Below, piece after piece: positions 9,271 through 18,158 of a stretch of 64,000 nt of DNA. The position numbers and the translations under genes are program-made. The stretch spans positions 4,955,454-5,019,453 of the forward strand of contig NZ_KK073768.1 in the NCBI RefSeq assembly GCF_000582685.1, written 5' to 3'. The notes below the pieces were generated by a model. The model saw only the letters and a program-made list of their open reading frames with translations, had not been told where the DNA came from and did no database searches. The DNA comes from [Scytonema hofmanni] UTEX 2349. Its GTDB lineage: Bacteria > Cyanobacteriota > Cyanobacteriia > Cyanobacteriales > Nostocaceae. How positions within the stretch are numbered: position 1 is the first letter of the stretch; each line of letters begins with the position of its first letter.

Positions 9271-10104
9271 ATGAGGTATCGCGCTTTAATTGTTGCATTC
9301 TTGGCTTTATGCCTGGGGCTAATAACAGCTTGTAGTGATGCTCCTCCCGCAGCTAATGGTAGGGATCTACTCACTTACGAACAAATTCGAGGCACTGGCT
9401 TGGCTAACAAATGCCCCCAATTAACAGAAACAAGCCGTGGTTCCATTCCCATTGATTCTAGCCAGTCTTACGTACTCAAAGAACTGTGTTTGGAACCGAC
9501 TAATTTCTTTATCAAAGAAGAACCTGCTAACAAACGTCAAGAAGCTGAATTTATTGCAGGCAAATTGTTGACCAGATACACTTCCACCATTGAACAGGTG
9601 CAAGGTGATATAATAGTCAACCCAGATAATAGCTTGACTTTTGTGGAAAAAGATGGTTTTGACTTCCAAGCCACCACTGTACAACTACCTGGCGGTGAAC
9701 GAGTACCTTTTCTGTTCACCATCAAAAACTTGGTTGCAAAATCACAACCTGGTTTGACCAGTATTAATACTTCCACAGATTTTCAAGGCGAATTCAAAGT
9801 TCCTTCTTATCGCGGTGCTGCCTTTTTAGATCCTAAAGGTCGCGGTGTCGTCAGTGGCTATGATAATGCAGTGGCTCTTCCGGCACAAGCAGACAAGAAA
9901 GACCTTACCCGAACTAACGTTAAGCGTGCGGAAGTTCTTAAAGGGAAAATTTCTATGTCCATTGCCAAAGTAGATAGTGCTACTGGCGAAATTGCTGGTA
10001 CATTCGAGAGCGAACAGCCATCTGATACTGATTTAGGCGCCGGCGAACCTAAAGAAGTTAAAATTCGCGGTCTGTTTTATGGTCGGGTTGAACCGAAGGC
10101 TTAA
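9271..10104 (+). CDS. psbO: Photosystem II manganese-stabilising protein PsbO
   Basis: PsbO is the 33 kDa lumenal extrinsic subunit that stabilises the Mn4CaO5 cluster of photosystem II. The 277-residue product has a signal sequence ending in LGLITAC, which resembles a lipobox, then a mature domain opening with LTYEQIRGTGLANKCP and containing the two conserved cysteines (KCP and KELCLEP) that form the family disulfide. The signature GGERVPFLFTIK and the C-terminal IRGLFYGRVEP are family features; length is normal. ATG 9271 is chosen, with GAGG 7 nt upstream, over a TTG at 9253. It appears monocistronic, followed by a hairpin and an intrinsic terminator. Whether the signal is processed as a lipoprotein or by ordinary cleavage cannot be told from sequence. 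Confidence 0.97.
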   Translation: MRYRALIVAFLALCLGLITACSDAPPAANGRDLLTYEQIRGTGLANKCPQLTETSRGSIPIDSSQSYVLKELCLEPTNFFIKEEPANKRQEAEFIAGKLLTRYTSTIEQVQGDIIVNPDNSLTFVEKDGFDFQATTVQLPGGERVPFLFTIKNLVAKSQPGLTSINTSTDFQGEFKVPSYRGAAFLDPKGRGVVSGYDNAVALPAQADKKDLTRTNVKRAEVLKGKISMSIAKVDSATGEIAGTFESEQPSDTDLGAGEPKEVKIRGLFYGRVEPKA

Positions 10105-10138
10105 ATAAATGGTTCTCAAATAGGAGGATGTCACGAAA

Positions 10139-10184
10139 AGAAAGTGCGTTCCGTAAGGTTGCGGTACTTTGCATCGCACTTTCT
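10139..10184 (+). other. Hairpin in the psbO 3' region
   Basis: Ten-base arms AGAAAGTGCG (10139-10148) and CGCACTTTCT (10175-10184) enclose a 26-nt loop containing a short CCG/CGG helix. It starts 35 nt after the psbO stop. It could protect the transcript 3' end or aid termination; the T-run is poor. Confidence 0.5.
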
Positions 10185-10295
10185 CACCCTTTCATATTCC
10201 ATCTGAGAAATGTTAGGGAACTGAGGCTTTTCCTGTGCTGATGCCGCTAGTTTTAACTTACCTGGCATCATCACAATCAATTGAAATCCATTCAT

Positions 10296-10316
10296 GGGCT
10301 ACATAGCCCTTTTTTT
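10296..10316 (+). terminator. Intrinsic terminator downstream of psbO
   Basis: GGGCT-ACAT-AGCCC followed by seven T: a short but classic stem-loop and U-tract, 192 nt after the psbO stop and just before the end of the convergent DUF4058 gene. Confidence 0.75.
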
Positions 10317-10362
10317 ATAAGTACTGAGGATTGGGAAGAAGTTTCCCCATAAAATTTCACCT

Positions 10363-11142
10363 TCAATAATTTGCCAACTTCAAGTGCATCCACTCAATAT
10401 CTGCTTTGCTAAAAGCTGGTGGTGGTGGAGTTTGGGTATAATCAATTGACAAATCATACCCCGCTTCGTCGTAGATTGCATTCATAGCCGCTTGCAAATC
10501 CAGAACTGCGTCGGGGTCAGGTTCTCGCAGGGGTACGGGAATTGTGGGAAGGGTATCTTGTAATGTCACAGACCACACGTCCATAACCCCAGATCCTGCA
10601 CGGGTAAGTGTAACCAAGTATGGCACATCTGGTAGGCGTGGGTGATTAAATGGGCGGGTTCCTCTACGCAAAAAATCTATTTCAATGAGATGGACGTTGG
10701 CATTATAGAGACGCTGGCGTTTTTTACGGTAGTCGGTGATATTCGGTTCGCGCTTATTTGCAGGTGAGAGAATTTCAATACAAGATACAAGTACGTTGTT
10801 GGTGGTATCTCGAATTTCAACGGTGGGGACGCGAATTTCAACTGGTTGAATGACTGGAAGTGTAAGTTGTGCAGGTGTTATTGCAATATTTGATTGGCGA
10901 GTGGCAAGTTCTGGTGTTAAGGTACGTTGTCGTATTTGCAACACTTCAACATCAGGGTAGAGGATGCCGATTTCGCTTTCAGGAGATGTATCTTCCACCA
11001 CGTATATTTCTAACCGTGCTGCATATTTAGGACGCAACTGCGGTGCGAGGAAGGCGCGAACTTTAGCGGAGAGCGCGTTATGCACGTCGGGCCACAGTCC
11101 AGCTTCGAGGTATGGGTCCATGCCAGGGAAAGGGGAGGGCAT
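10363..11142 (-). CDS. DUF4058 family protein
   Basis: A 259-residue protein that opens with MPSPFPGMDPYLE, the hallmark start of DUF4058, followed by LWPDVHNALSAKVRAFLAPQLRPKYAARLE and, in mid-protein, VSCIEILSPANK and an IDFLRRG stretch. The family is widespread and expanded in cyanobacteria and has no known function; the E-x-LSPANK segment recalls PD-(D/E)XK nuclease folds, but this is only a resemblance. No signal peptide or membrane helix. Full length for the family. It is convergent with psbO and shows no operon partner. Confidence 0.9.
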   Translation of the reverse strand: MPSPFPGMDPYLEAGLWPDVHNALSAKVRAFLAPQLRPKYAARLEIYVVEDTSPESEIGILYPDVEVLQIRQRTLTPELATRQSNIAITPAQLTLPVIQPVEIRVPTVEIRDTTNNVLVSCIEILSPANKREPNITDYRKKRQRLYNANVHLIEIDFLRRGTRPFNHPRLPDVPYLVTLTRAGSGVMDVWSVTLQDTLPTIPVPLREPDPDAVLDLQAAMNAIYDEAGYDLSIDYTQTPPPPAFSKADIEWMHLKLANY

Positions 11143-11800
11143 CGCAATTAAATGGCAACCTACGCTTTTATTCTAGAGGTTGTAGTGTTTGTTGCTTTAT
11201 TCCTTTGTTGAACCGCTCATAGAAATGTAGACAAGACTACCTACAGCGCTTCCCGCTATTATGCAATACAGTTTTTCTCCTTGCCCCTCTCCTAGCATAG
11301 CTTTCAGCTTTGAGGATGTACCTCATAGCTGCCGGAAGTGCTGTAAGAGTAGACAAATTTAGATAACTACGTTTGTAATCTTAGTCCAAAGTCTTAATTG
11401 CAATAAAATGACTCGCTACTTTCGACTCCCTAAAATATTTGGACTTTGGACAAAATAGAGTTGTTCGCGTTAGTTATTTGTCCAAAATCCAATAGTTCAA
11501 TTTTGATTGAGAACTTTAAAGATGTCATGAATAACTTTTTTTAAGTTCAGTAATTTTGCTGAAAAAATTGCTCATATCTATATAAATACTTTTTCACCTC
11601 GGTTTATTTCTAGACTAAAACCGGATGATTAATAAAGAAAATTAAGTACAATTTCTGTTTGATAATTTAGTAACAAATTTTATATTTTTAGTCTAGGTAC
11701 TTTTTTAAAGCTTTGGGATGACCCATAGCTAAATAAAAAATACTCAAATTCCCCTTTACTCCTCTTTTTCATTGTCTATTTGACTCATAAAAGCGGTGCT
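11143..11800. other. sigF upstream region
   Basis: About 660 AT-rich bases containing the putative MITE at 11242-11345. A loose inverted pair with GTCCAAAGTC near 11384 and GGACTTTGGAC near 11450 is also present. No gene is supported. Promoters of sigF and of the DUF4058 gene must lie here. Confidence 0.45.
11242..11345. mobile_element. Putative 104-bp MITE
   Basis: Ends TACAGCGCTTCC (11242-11253) and GGAAGTGCTGTA (11334-11345) are inverted with one mismatch; the inside is noncoding. The heptamer TAGACAA occurs just outside both ends but not adjacent to them, so it is not a clean target duplication. No transposase with these ends is in the window. Confidence 0.45.
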
Positions 11801-12577
11801 ATGCCAACCACTGTCACTTACGAACTAAAGCATGAAATTTGGCAGTTGTTGCGAGAATATCAGCAATCACCCTCGGCAACTGTTCGCAATCAACTGGTAA
11901 AACTTAATTTTGGACTGGTGAGAAAAGAAGCTCACTACTGGATTAACCAATGTCAGGAAAACCATGAAGACTTGCTCCAGGTAGGCTGTTTAGGTTTAAT
12001 TCGAGCTATTGAAAGATTTGAAATTTCCAAAGGTCATGCTTTCAGTTCCTTTGCCATTCCCTACATTCGGGGTGAAATTCAACACTACCTCCGAGACAAA
12101 GGTGTGACTGTGCGGATTCCGCGACGCTGGTTAGCGCTCCAACAGCAGTCAATCGGAGTTTCGCGTTCTTTGCGCGAAAAATACAATCGTCAGCCAACTG
12201 ACTCGGAATTAGCAGCAGCGCTCTTAATTTCTGCCAGCGAATGGCAAGAAATTAAATTAGCATGGGTCAATCGCGCTCCATTGAGCCTAGATGTGCCTGT
12301 ACATGACGGAGAAGAAAATTCTACTAACTTGGGAGAATTGGTTCCAGATAACCGTTACCGCAGCTTTCAACTAGCGCAAGAAGACCAAATTCGCCTGCAA
12401 CAAGCACTCTTTCAGCTAGAAAAACGCACCCGCGAAGTTTTAGAATGCGTATTTTTACAGGACTTAACACAAAAACAAGTTGCAGAACATTTAGGAATTA
12501 GTGTAGTAACAGTTTCTCGAAGAGTTAAAAAAGGTCTGGACTTATTGAAACATCTAATGACTGTGGCAGAAGATTAA
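11801..12577 (+). CDS. sigF: RNA polymerase sigma factor, SigF-type (group 3)
   Basis: A 258-residue alternative sigma factor of the sigma-70 superfamily. Region 2 is at about residues 35-105 (LVKLNFGLVRKEAHYW, EDLLQVGCLGLIRAIERFEISKG, FSSFAIPYIRGEIQHYLRD), region 3 at about 110-170, and region 4 at about 200-255 with LTQKQVAEHLGISVVTVSRRVKK as the helix-turn-helix. Region 1.1 is missing, as in group 3 factors. In Synechocystis, SigF controls pilin genes and motility; that role here is by analogy. ATG 11801 is preferred over a TTG at 11780. It is followed 174 nt later by a lipoprotein gene with a PilP-like region, a context that fits a surface or pilus role but does not prove it. Confidence 0.9.
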   Translation: MPTTVTYELKHEIWQLLREYQQSPSATVRNQLVKLNFGLVRKEAHYWINQCQENHEDLLQVGCLGLIRAIERFEISKGHAFSSFAIPYIRGEIQHYLRDKGVTVRIPRRWLALQQQSIGVSRSLREKYNRQPTDSELAAALLISASEWQEIKLAWVNRAPLSLDVPVHDGEENSTNLGELVPDNRYRSFQLAQEDQIRLQQALFQLEKRTREVLECVFLQDLTQKQVAEHLGISVVTVSRRVKKGLDLLKHLMTVAED

Positions 12578-12751
12578 ATTTAAATAATATCGGTAATTTT
12601 TCAACCGTATTTTCACTGTACTAGCACTATTTAAGTCCGCATTTAAACAACAAAAAAGTAGGTTATAAAAGGAACAGAATTCGCCTTTGATATAAATTTC
12701 ACAAGGTAGATTTCAATTAACAAATTTTCCTATAGCTTTTGAGAACGATTA

Positions 12752-13660
12752 ATGGGCAGAAATTTAAAAATTGCAGTGGCAGCTATTTTGGCTTTAGCGA
12801 TCGCCTCTTGTGCTTCAGAAGGCGATCAAGCTAGTAATCCTACGCCAACTCCCAACAGCGCACAAACTCAGCCACCATCGGCGATTCAATCTTTTAAAAA
12901 TCCAGTTGTACCTGCTAAACAGGCTCCTTCAGTTGGTTCTACAACTCCTAACTTAATTCAATCAACTAATGCCCCAGAGCGGGTAAAAGTGGTGTCAAAA
13001 GGTCGCACTGACCCGTTTGGACAACTTTTCTCGCCGACTTATGCATCGAACACGAACACAAACACGACGCCTACATTTGGCAGATCGGTTCCGGTGTTAC
13101 CTCCCCTACCAGCCGCTAAGGGTGCAATAATTACCTCAAGAAAACTTCCCCCACCCACCAGGGCGGTAATATCAGCCAAAACTAGAATATCGAGGAACCC
13201 ACAAAAGAATAAAATAAACAAAGGAGCGATCGCTTCTGCAAAAATACCAAAACCTAGCCCTGGTTTTACTCCAGTCGTACCCAAGGTTTTGCCTCTAGTT
13301 GTCCCCAATCCTACTCTAGTATCTGTATTACCACCGCCAGTACAACCTGAATTAGCAAGAGCAGTTCTTGTCACAGGTGTAGTTATAATTGGTCAAGAAC
13401 CCCAGGCAATTATCAAAGTACCAAATGAACCAACTAGTCGTTATGTACAAGCAGGACAACGATTGGCAAATGGTGTACTTGTAAAACGTATTGAAATGAA
13501 TCAAGGCTCTAATCCAGTTGTGATTTTTGAACAATACGGTATCGAAGTTGCTAGAAATGTAGGGGAATCGCCTATTAACGTAGCCTCACCAACTACAACA
13601 CCTGAAAATCCTGTGTCAGTGACAACACCACCCCAAAATCCTACTAGTACCGGAGCTTGA
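12752..13660 (+). CDS. Proline/threonine-rich lipoprotein with a PilP-like C-terminal region
   Basis: A 302-residue exported protein. The N-terminus is a lipoprotein signal: basic start, hydrophobic core, lipobox AIASC with cysteine near residue 20. Residues about 25-190 are a low-complexity Pro/Thr/Asn/Lys spacer. Residues about 205-275 form a compact domain (VLVTGVVIIGQEPQAIIKVP, YVQAGQRLANGVLVKRIE, VVIFEQYGIEVAR) that resembles PilP/GspC-type homology regions, where short beta strands bind secretin or pilus partners. The likeness is by eye. Its stop lies 5 nt before the next ATG, so translational coupling with that gene is likely. It follows sigF in the same direction. Envelope or pilus assembly is the best guess. 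Confidence 0.65.
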   Translation: MGRNLKIAVAAILALAIASCASEGDQASNPTPTPNSAQTQPPSAIQSFKNPVVPAKQAPSVGSTTPNLIQSTNAPERVKVVSKGRTDPFGQLFSPTYASNTNTNTTPTFGRSVPVLPPLPAAKGAIITSRKLPPPTRAVISAKTRISRNPQKNKINKGAIASAKIPKPSPGFTPVVPKVLPLVVPNPTLVSVLPPPVQPELARAVLVTGVVIIGQEPQAIIKVPNEPTSRYVQAGQRLANGVLVKRIEMNQGSNPVVIFEQYGIEVARNVGESPINVASPTTTPENPVSVTTPPQNPTSTGA

Positions 13661-13665
13661 TAAAA

Positions 13666-13911
13666 ATGGAGACGAAGGAAAAAATTGAATTTCTTGGATT
13701 GCCTTTAGCAGTCTATCAAGAAATAGCTGCTCATTTACATCAAGTCGAAGGTGTAGAAGTAAGCTTAATTTCTCAGTCGTCTCCACAGTTTGATTACAAT
13801 CAAAGCCAAATCGCCGGCTTATCGATCTCGTGGATGCAAAATTCTAATGCAGAAAGTCGGCAACGTGTCAAGGAAATTTTGGCTTACTATCAAAATCGCT
13901 ATGGTGCCTGA
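13666..13911 (+). CDS. Small conserved protein coupled to the lipoprotein gene
   Basis: An 81-residue cytoplasmic protein without signal or membrane segment. It begins METKEKIEFLGLPLAVYQEIAAHL and ends with a helical KEILAYYQNRYGA. The ATG at 13666 is 5 nt after the upstream stop; an in-frame TTG at 13657 overlaps that stop. I do not recognise the family. The alternating helix/strand character (EIAAHLHQVEGVEVSLI) would fit a small alpha/beta domain. A good hairpin terminator follows 42 nt after its stop, closing the transcription unit. Confidence 0.65.
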   Translation: METKEKIEFLGLPLAVYQEIAAHLHQVEGVEVSLISQSSPQFDYNQSQIAGLSISWMQNSNAESRQRVKEILAYYQNRYGA

Positions 13912-13953
13912 CCATAAGACCGATAGTAGAGATTTATTAGGGTGAAGGTTGAT

Positions 13954-13993
13954 CTACCCAACGCTTTTGTAGTTTGTTGGGTAGTTTGTTTTT
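13954..13993 (+). terminator. Intrinsic terminator closing the sigF-region unit
   Basis: Nine-base arms CTACCCAAC (13954-13962) and GTTGGGTAG (13976-13984), followed by TTTGTTTTT. Well placed after the small gene ending at 13911. Confidence 0.8.
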
Positions 13994-14222
13994 AACTTAT
14001 TTATTATGAATCTTAATATTTTCGGCGATCGCCTTTCATAAATTTAACCTGAGTTCGACGCATTTAAAGAACCCCGCTTCCATTCCTCTCCCCCACGGGG
14101 CGTTGTTTGACTATGCGTTTTGGAACTATAAAGCAAGAATCAATCCGGAACAACCTTGTGACACAGTTTTAGAAGTTGGGGGTTAGGTCTGTATTGGACA
14201 GAAGGTGCGATCGCGCTATAGT

Positions 14223-15251
14223 TTACGGAATCATCGCTACTTTAATTACTTTACGTGCCTTCATATCAGAAAATACCTGTTCTAAATCTTTCAAGGGACG
14301 GTGTTCGCTAATAAGTAACTCAAAGGGAATTCTCCGACTAGCGATGAGTGATAAAGCTTCCCGTACAAACTTAGGAGTATTGTGAAATACACCTTTTAGT
14401 GTAAGCTCGCTGTAATGTAGCTGTTCTGTATTTACAGTAATTGTCGTATCTCGCGGACAACCACCGAATAAATTGACTGTAGCACCAGGACGAGCGCAGG
14501 CGATCGCACTTTCCCAAACACTTGGTACACCTGTCGCTTCTATCACCACATCTGCACCCCACCCATCGGTTAGTTGTTTCACTAAACTGGGAATATCTGC
14601 TATCTGACGATAATTAAAAGTCTTTGCTGCACCCAGCTTTGTCCCAATTTCTAGCCGAGTATCGTTACCACCCAATAGAAACACCTCAGCACCGCAATCA
14701 TACGCTAACTTGGCGACAAACATCAAGCCGATCGCTCCATCTCCCAATACGACTACTTTATCCCCAGCTTTGACGTTAGAACGCGCTACACCGTGCAACA
14801 CACAAGCTAAAGGTTCCGTCATCGCTGCCAATTCATCGGGCAAGTCATCGGGAATCGGCAATAAATTATGCTGTACGATCGCTGCCGGAATTTTCAAGTA
14901 CTCCGCAAAAGTGCCATTATTCCAAGTTATATTCGGGCAAAGCGAATATTCTTGTCGTTGACAAAAAAAGCATTTCATGCATGGGGCAGAGTTATTTGCC
15001 ACTACGCGATCGCCTACTTTCCAACCCGTAACACCTGCACCTAATTCGACAATTCGCCCAGCTCCCTCATGACCAAACATAGTTGGAAGCTTCAGCATTT
15101 TAGCATGACCGCCGCGCCGCCAAACTTTCAAATCTGTACCACAAGTTGTGGCACATCCTACTTGGATGACGACTTCACCCTCACCAGGAGTAGGATTGGC
15201 AACTGACTCTAGCCGTAAATCTTCCTGACCATAAAGCAATGCTGCTAACAC
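14223..15251 (-). CDS. Zinc-dependent alcohol/polyol dehydrogenase (MDR family)
   Basis: A 342-residue medium-chain dehydrogenase. The catalytic zinc ligands are CGTD (about C37) and GHE (about H61/E62). The structural zinc site is the four-cysteine set CMKCFFCQRQEYSLC. The Rossmann fold carries VVLGDGAIG near residues 170-178, and the GGND segment after the second strand probably helps decide NAD versus NADP. The overall sequence is closest to sorbitol/threonine dehydrogenase-like MDR proteins; the substrate cannot be read off. Start: no in-frame ATG exists near the conserved N-terminus; I use GTG 15251 (giving MLAALLYGQED), with TTG 15257 as alternative. The gene stands alone. Dispersed palindromes lie just upstream. 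Confidence 0.85.
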   Translation of the reverse strand: MLAALLYGQEDLRLESVANPTPGEGEVVIQVGCATTCGTDLKVWRRGGHAKMLKLPTMFGHEGAGRIVELGAGVTGWKVGDRVVANNSAPCMKCFFCQRQEYSLCPNITWNNGTFAEYLKIPAAIVQHNLLPIPDDLPDELAAMTEPLACVLHGVARSNVKAGDKVVVLGDGAIGLMFVAKLAYDCGAEVFLLGGNDTRLEIGTKLGAAKTFNYRQIADIPSLVKQLTDGWGADVVIEATGVPSVWESAIACARPGATVNLFGGCPRDTTITVNTEQLHYSELTLKGVFHNTPKFVREALSLIASRRIPFELLISEHRPLKDLEQVFSDMKARKVIKVAMIP

Positions 15252-15379
15252 AGCCAAAACCCATTAATTAGCTCCACCTGATTTTACCAGGTGAAGCCGA
15301 CAACTTGATCAAAGGTTAATTAAACAGTATCCTGAATGTGTGCAAAATGCCCGCAGGCTGTAAGCCTGGGGCTATCAAA

Positions 15380-15433
15380 ACAAAGCCCACCTGCGTGGGC
15401 TAAAAATTCTTAGCCCACGCAGGTGGGCTTTGT
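15380..15433. repeat. Perfect 24-bp inverted repeat, gcccacctgcgtgggc family
   Basis: Arms 15380-15403 and 15410-15433 are fully complementary, with a 6-nt loop. Each arm is itself a small hairpin (GCCCAC/GTGGGC). A TAAGCCTGGGGCTAT segment precedes it. Related copies lie at about 19150-19205, 25990-26018 and 27093-27120. It lies between a dehydrogenase promoter and the 3' end of the zinc-ribbon gene. Confidence 0.8.
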
Positions 15434-15510
15434 TCGTATAGCAACACCTTTCCAAGGTGTTAATGCCTTGTTTAGCTAATTAATCTCGAATTTTAGCAAC
15501 CTGGGAACTT

Positions 15511-15723
15511 TCAACTTTGAGAACCAGTCTGCGTGATTAAGGAATTCACTACTGGAGGGGTAAGTACTCCCGTGGTTCTGGTTTCTGGGTTAGTCAAGCG
15601 ACAAACTGTTAACTGTGGAACTTCTTGGCGACAAGATTGACAAAACCAGTATAATTCAGCGTGACGGACATGACGTAGCAGGGAAGCACCGCAACACGGA
15701 CAGGTGTTGGCTTTCATACTCAT
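15511..15723 (-). CDS. Small zinc-ribbon protein
   Basis: A 70-residue protein with two CxxC knuckles, CPCC and CQSC, about 20 residues apart (MSMKANTCPCCGASLLRHV, then LYWFCQSCRQEVP), a treble-clef/zinc-ribbon arrangement. The rest is a flexible Thr/Pro-rich tail. The start is decided by a GGAGGA ribosome site 7 nt before ATG 15723; the ATG at 15738 would overlap that site. It may bind RNA, DNA or protein; no specific function is known to me. It lies 54 nt after a glycosyltransferase gene transcribed in the same direction. Confidence 0.7.
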   Translation of the reverse strand: MSMKANTCPCCGASLLRHVRHAELYWFCQSCRQEVPQLTVCRLTNPETRTTGVLTPPVVNSLITQTGSQS

Positions 15724-15730
15724 ACGAATG

Positions 15731-15736
15731 TCCTCC
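15731..15736 (-). promoter_or_regulatory. Ribosome binding site fixing the zinc-ribbon start
   Basis: GGAGGA on the reverse strand with a 7-nt spacer to ATG 15723. It falls inside the alternative longer reading, arguing against the ATG at 15738. Confidence 0.75.
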
Positions 15737-15777
15737 ATAAAAATTGTTGTTTGTTTGAAGTAGAAAAAAAGCGTTAA

Positions 15778-16845
15778 TTAAAAGCTGATTTTGCCGACAC
15801 GAACGCGCCCGTTATAATCAATACGGTCTTGAATTATTTTTTCATAAACCGTTTCGTAGCCGTTAACCATTTGGCTAACACTAAAGTTGTTTTCTACGTA
15901 TTCTCGGCAAGTTTGACGATTTAATTCTAAAGCAGATTTAATCATTGCCGCCATTTCATCATAACTTTGGCAAACCATACCTGTAACACCTTGGGCGATC
16001 ACCTCCGGTACTGAGCCTAAGTTCAGGGCAATTACTGGTGTTCCAGTAGCCATTGATTCAATCATTACTAAACCAAAAGGTTCGCTCCAGGTAATGGGAA
16101 AAAGCGTAATAGTAGCATTGCCGAGAAGTTCAGCTTTCTCTGCGTGGTTGATTTCACCGAGGTATTCAATTTGCTGACCATCGATTTGTGTAGCTATTTC
16201 TTGTTCAAAAAACTGAGAATCTACTAAATCGACTTTTCCAGCCATTTTCAGGCGCCAACCTGTTTTTTTCGCAATGGCGATCGCATGTTGGGGTCCCTTT
16301 TCTGGTGAAAAGCGTCCTAAGAATGCTAAATATGGCGGTTCTTGAGGTTTGGCGACAAAAGGATAATCTGCCGGATTAATTCCGTTGTATACTGTGCTGA
16401 CGTAGTTGAGTTCGATTTGACGTTGCGCGTTACTAATGCTGACGTATGCTTGCTTTTGGTGGTAAGAAAATACGTTACGGTTGTCGTTCGTAAATCTACT
16501 ATGCAAAGTATGAACTGTCGGTGTGGACACCAAACTCGCTAAAGGTAATGCCGAAATCCCTACATGGGAATGGATTATGTCAAATTCCGCTGCATTTTGG
16601 TAAACTTGGCTGAGTTCGAGTGTTTCATACACGCCATAATCTTTGACATTCGGGTCTAAGCGCAATGCACGCGGATAAACTGCTTTTAAATCAGCTAAGG
16701 TTTGTGAATCGCCAGAAGCGAACAAAGTTACATCATGACCTCGACGCACTAGTTCATCAGTCAATCGACTCACTACCAACTCAATTCCTCCATAACTCGG
16801 AGGTGGAACTTGTTCCCATAAGGGGGCTACTTGAGCGATTTTCAT
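15778..16845 (-). CDS. Glycosyltransferase family 4
   Basis: A 355-residue GT-B fold enzyme that transfers a sugar from an activated donor. The N-terminal domain opens with MKIAQVAPLWEQVPPPSYGGIELVV, the usual acceptor-side glycine loop. The C-terminal donor domain has FLGRFSPEKGP, GEINHAEKAELLGNA and the EPFGLVMIE (E-x7-E) motif followed by MATGTPVIALNLGSVPEVI, all typical of GT4. No membrane segment, so it is cytoplasmic or peripheral. Donor and acceptor are unknown; similar cyanobacterial genes are annotated for exopolysaccharide or glycolipid synthesis. The zinc-ribbon gene follows 54 nt downstream. Confidence 0.9.
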   Translation of the reverse strand: MKIAQVAPLWEQVPPPSYGGIELVVSRLTDELVRRGHDVTLFASGDSQTLADLKAVYPRALRLDPNVKDYGVYETLELSQVYQNAAEFDIIHSHVGISALPLASLVSTPTVHTLHSRFTNDNRNVFSYHQKQAYVSISNAQRQIELNYVSTVYNGINPADYPFVAKPQEPPYLAFLGRFSPEKGPQHAIAIAKKTGWRLKMAGKVDLVDSQFFEQEIATQIDGQQIEYLGEINHAEKAELLGNATITLFPITWSEPFGLVMIESMATGTPVIALNLGSVPEVIAQGVTGMVCQSYDEMAAMIKSALELNRQTCREYVENNFSVSQMVNGYETVYEKIIQDRIDYNGRVRVGKISF

Positions 16846-17216
16846 TTCTTTGCTTTGCTTGTTCTGGTAAAAAAGTCCTCAGACCATACACTTAAATATT
16901 ATGACGTTAGAGCATTTTTACTTAAGTGTTTGCAATTTAAATTAACCTTATTTACTCCCCAGACCAAAATATCGGTTAACCGTACCATGAAAATACAATT
17001 AACTAATTAAATACTTTTACCACACAGGTATCAGGCAATCTTAATATTTATCTTACACCGTAATCTTAAATACTTTCATCTATCTTGGGGATCATATATT
17101 AACTAGATATTTTGTAGCTGAAAATACTAAATTTTTGTTTGAAATAAATTTTATTAATTCAAACTCACTTAATAAATCTTGATAAATAACAACTAACTTA
17201 CTGATAATTTAAAAGA
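16846..17216. other. AT-rich divergent intergenic region
   Basis: About 370 bases between the reverse glycosyltransferase and forward xth. Strongly AT-rich, with no repeats of the families seen elsewhere, no HIP1 site and no gene I can support. Confidence 0.5.
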
Positions 17217-17999
17217 ATGAAAATAGCTACTTGGAATGTCAACTCAATTCGTACTCGTTTAGAACACGTTGTTAATTGGTTGAGTGAAAATCCGGTTGAT
17301 GTGCTTTGTTTACAAGAAACCAAAGTTGTAGATAGTAACTTTCCGCGATCGCCTTTTGAAGAATTAGGCTATCACTTATATACATCCGGGCAGAAAGCTT
17401 ACAACGGTGTAGCTTTGATTAGTCGCGAACCGCTTACGGATGTAAGTACTGGTTTTACCTCGATTTTGGGTGATATAGAGCCAACTTGGGATGAGTCGAA
17501 GCGGGTGATTACAGGTGTAAATAATGGCATTCGCATCGTTAATCTTTACGTACCCAATGGTTCAGCAGTGGGAAGCGAAAAATATCAATATAAGCTCGAA
17601 TGGTTAAAATTGCTCTATGAGTATTTGCGATCGCTCTTATTATCACAACCAGCAATCTGCATGTGTGGCGACTTTAATATAGCCTTAGAGCCTGAAGACA
17701 TTCATGAAGGGGTAATTGCGGAAAATCATATTATGGCATCTCAACTTGAACGCCAAGCCTTAAGAAATATTCTCACCTTAGGATTTGCCGATGGCTTTCG
17801 TAAATTTACCACAGAAGGCGGACATTATAGCTGGTGGGACTATCGCGCTGCCGCTTTTCGCCGTAACTTAGGTTGGCGAATTGACCATCATTATCTCACA
17901 GCTCCCTTGTATGAGCGTGCAGTCAGCTGCACCATTGATGTCGCACCGAGAAAATTACCTCAACCCAGCGACCATACACCCGTCATTGTTGAATTTTAG
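17217..17999 (+). CDS. xth: Exodeoxyribonuclease III
   Basis: A 260-residue apurinic/apyrimidinic endonuclease and 3'-5' exonuclease of base-excision repair (EEP superfamily). Catalytic positions are all present: N7 in WNVNS, E34 in LQETKV, the GDFNIA motif with Asp/Asn, WRIDHHYL, and D252-H253 in PSDHTPVIVEF at the C-terminus. Length and full set of motifs match XthA. ATG 17217 starts directly at the conserved MKIATWNVNS. No ribosome site is obvious. It is followed by a tandem repeat block and then an SDR gene. Confidence 0.95.
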   Translation: MKIATWNVNSIRTRLEHVVNWLSENPVDVLCLQETKVVDSNFPRSPFEELGYHLYTSGQKAYNGVALISREPLTDVSTGFTSILGDIEPTWDESKRVITGVNNGIRIVNLYVPNGSAVGSEKYQYKLEWLKLLYEYLRSLLLSQPAICMCGDFNIALEPEDIHEGVIAENHIMASQLERQALRNILTLGFADGFRKFTTEGGHYSWWDYRAAAFRRNLGWRIDHHYLTAPLYERAVSCTIDVAPRKLPQPSDHTPVIVEF

Positions 18000-18008
18000 A
18001 TTTTAGGA

Positions 18009-18143
18009 TGTGGATGGTGGATAGTGGATGGTGGATAGTGGTTAGTGGATGGTCGATAACTCTTGACTGTTAACCGTCAACTATCAACCAACAACTATCA
18101 ACCAACAACTATCAACTAACACCCAACACCCAACACCCAACAC
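18009..18143. repeat. Heptad tandem repeat block (STRR) with opposing arms
   Basis: GTGGATA/GTGGATG units (18009-18050) face CAACTAT, CAACCAA and CAACACC units (18078-18143). The opposing arms are partly complementary and could fold into a long imperfect hairpin. No spacers of constant length, so not CRISPR. Confidence 0.8.
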
Positions 18144-18158
18144 ATAATTTAAATTTAT

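Noticed and set aside
13039..13374. Reverse frame opposite the lipoprotein gene
   Set aside because: Gly/Thr/Val-rich mirror of the Pro/Thr-rich linker; no start signal.
18070..18143. Possible CRISPR-like repeat near xth
   Set aside because: Same heptad type; no spacer structure.
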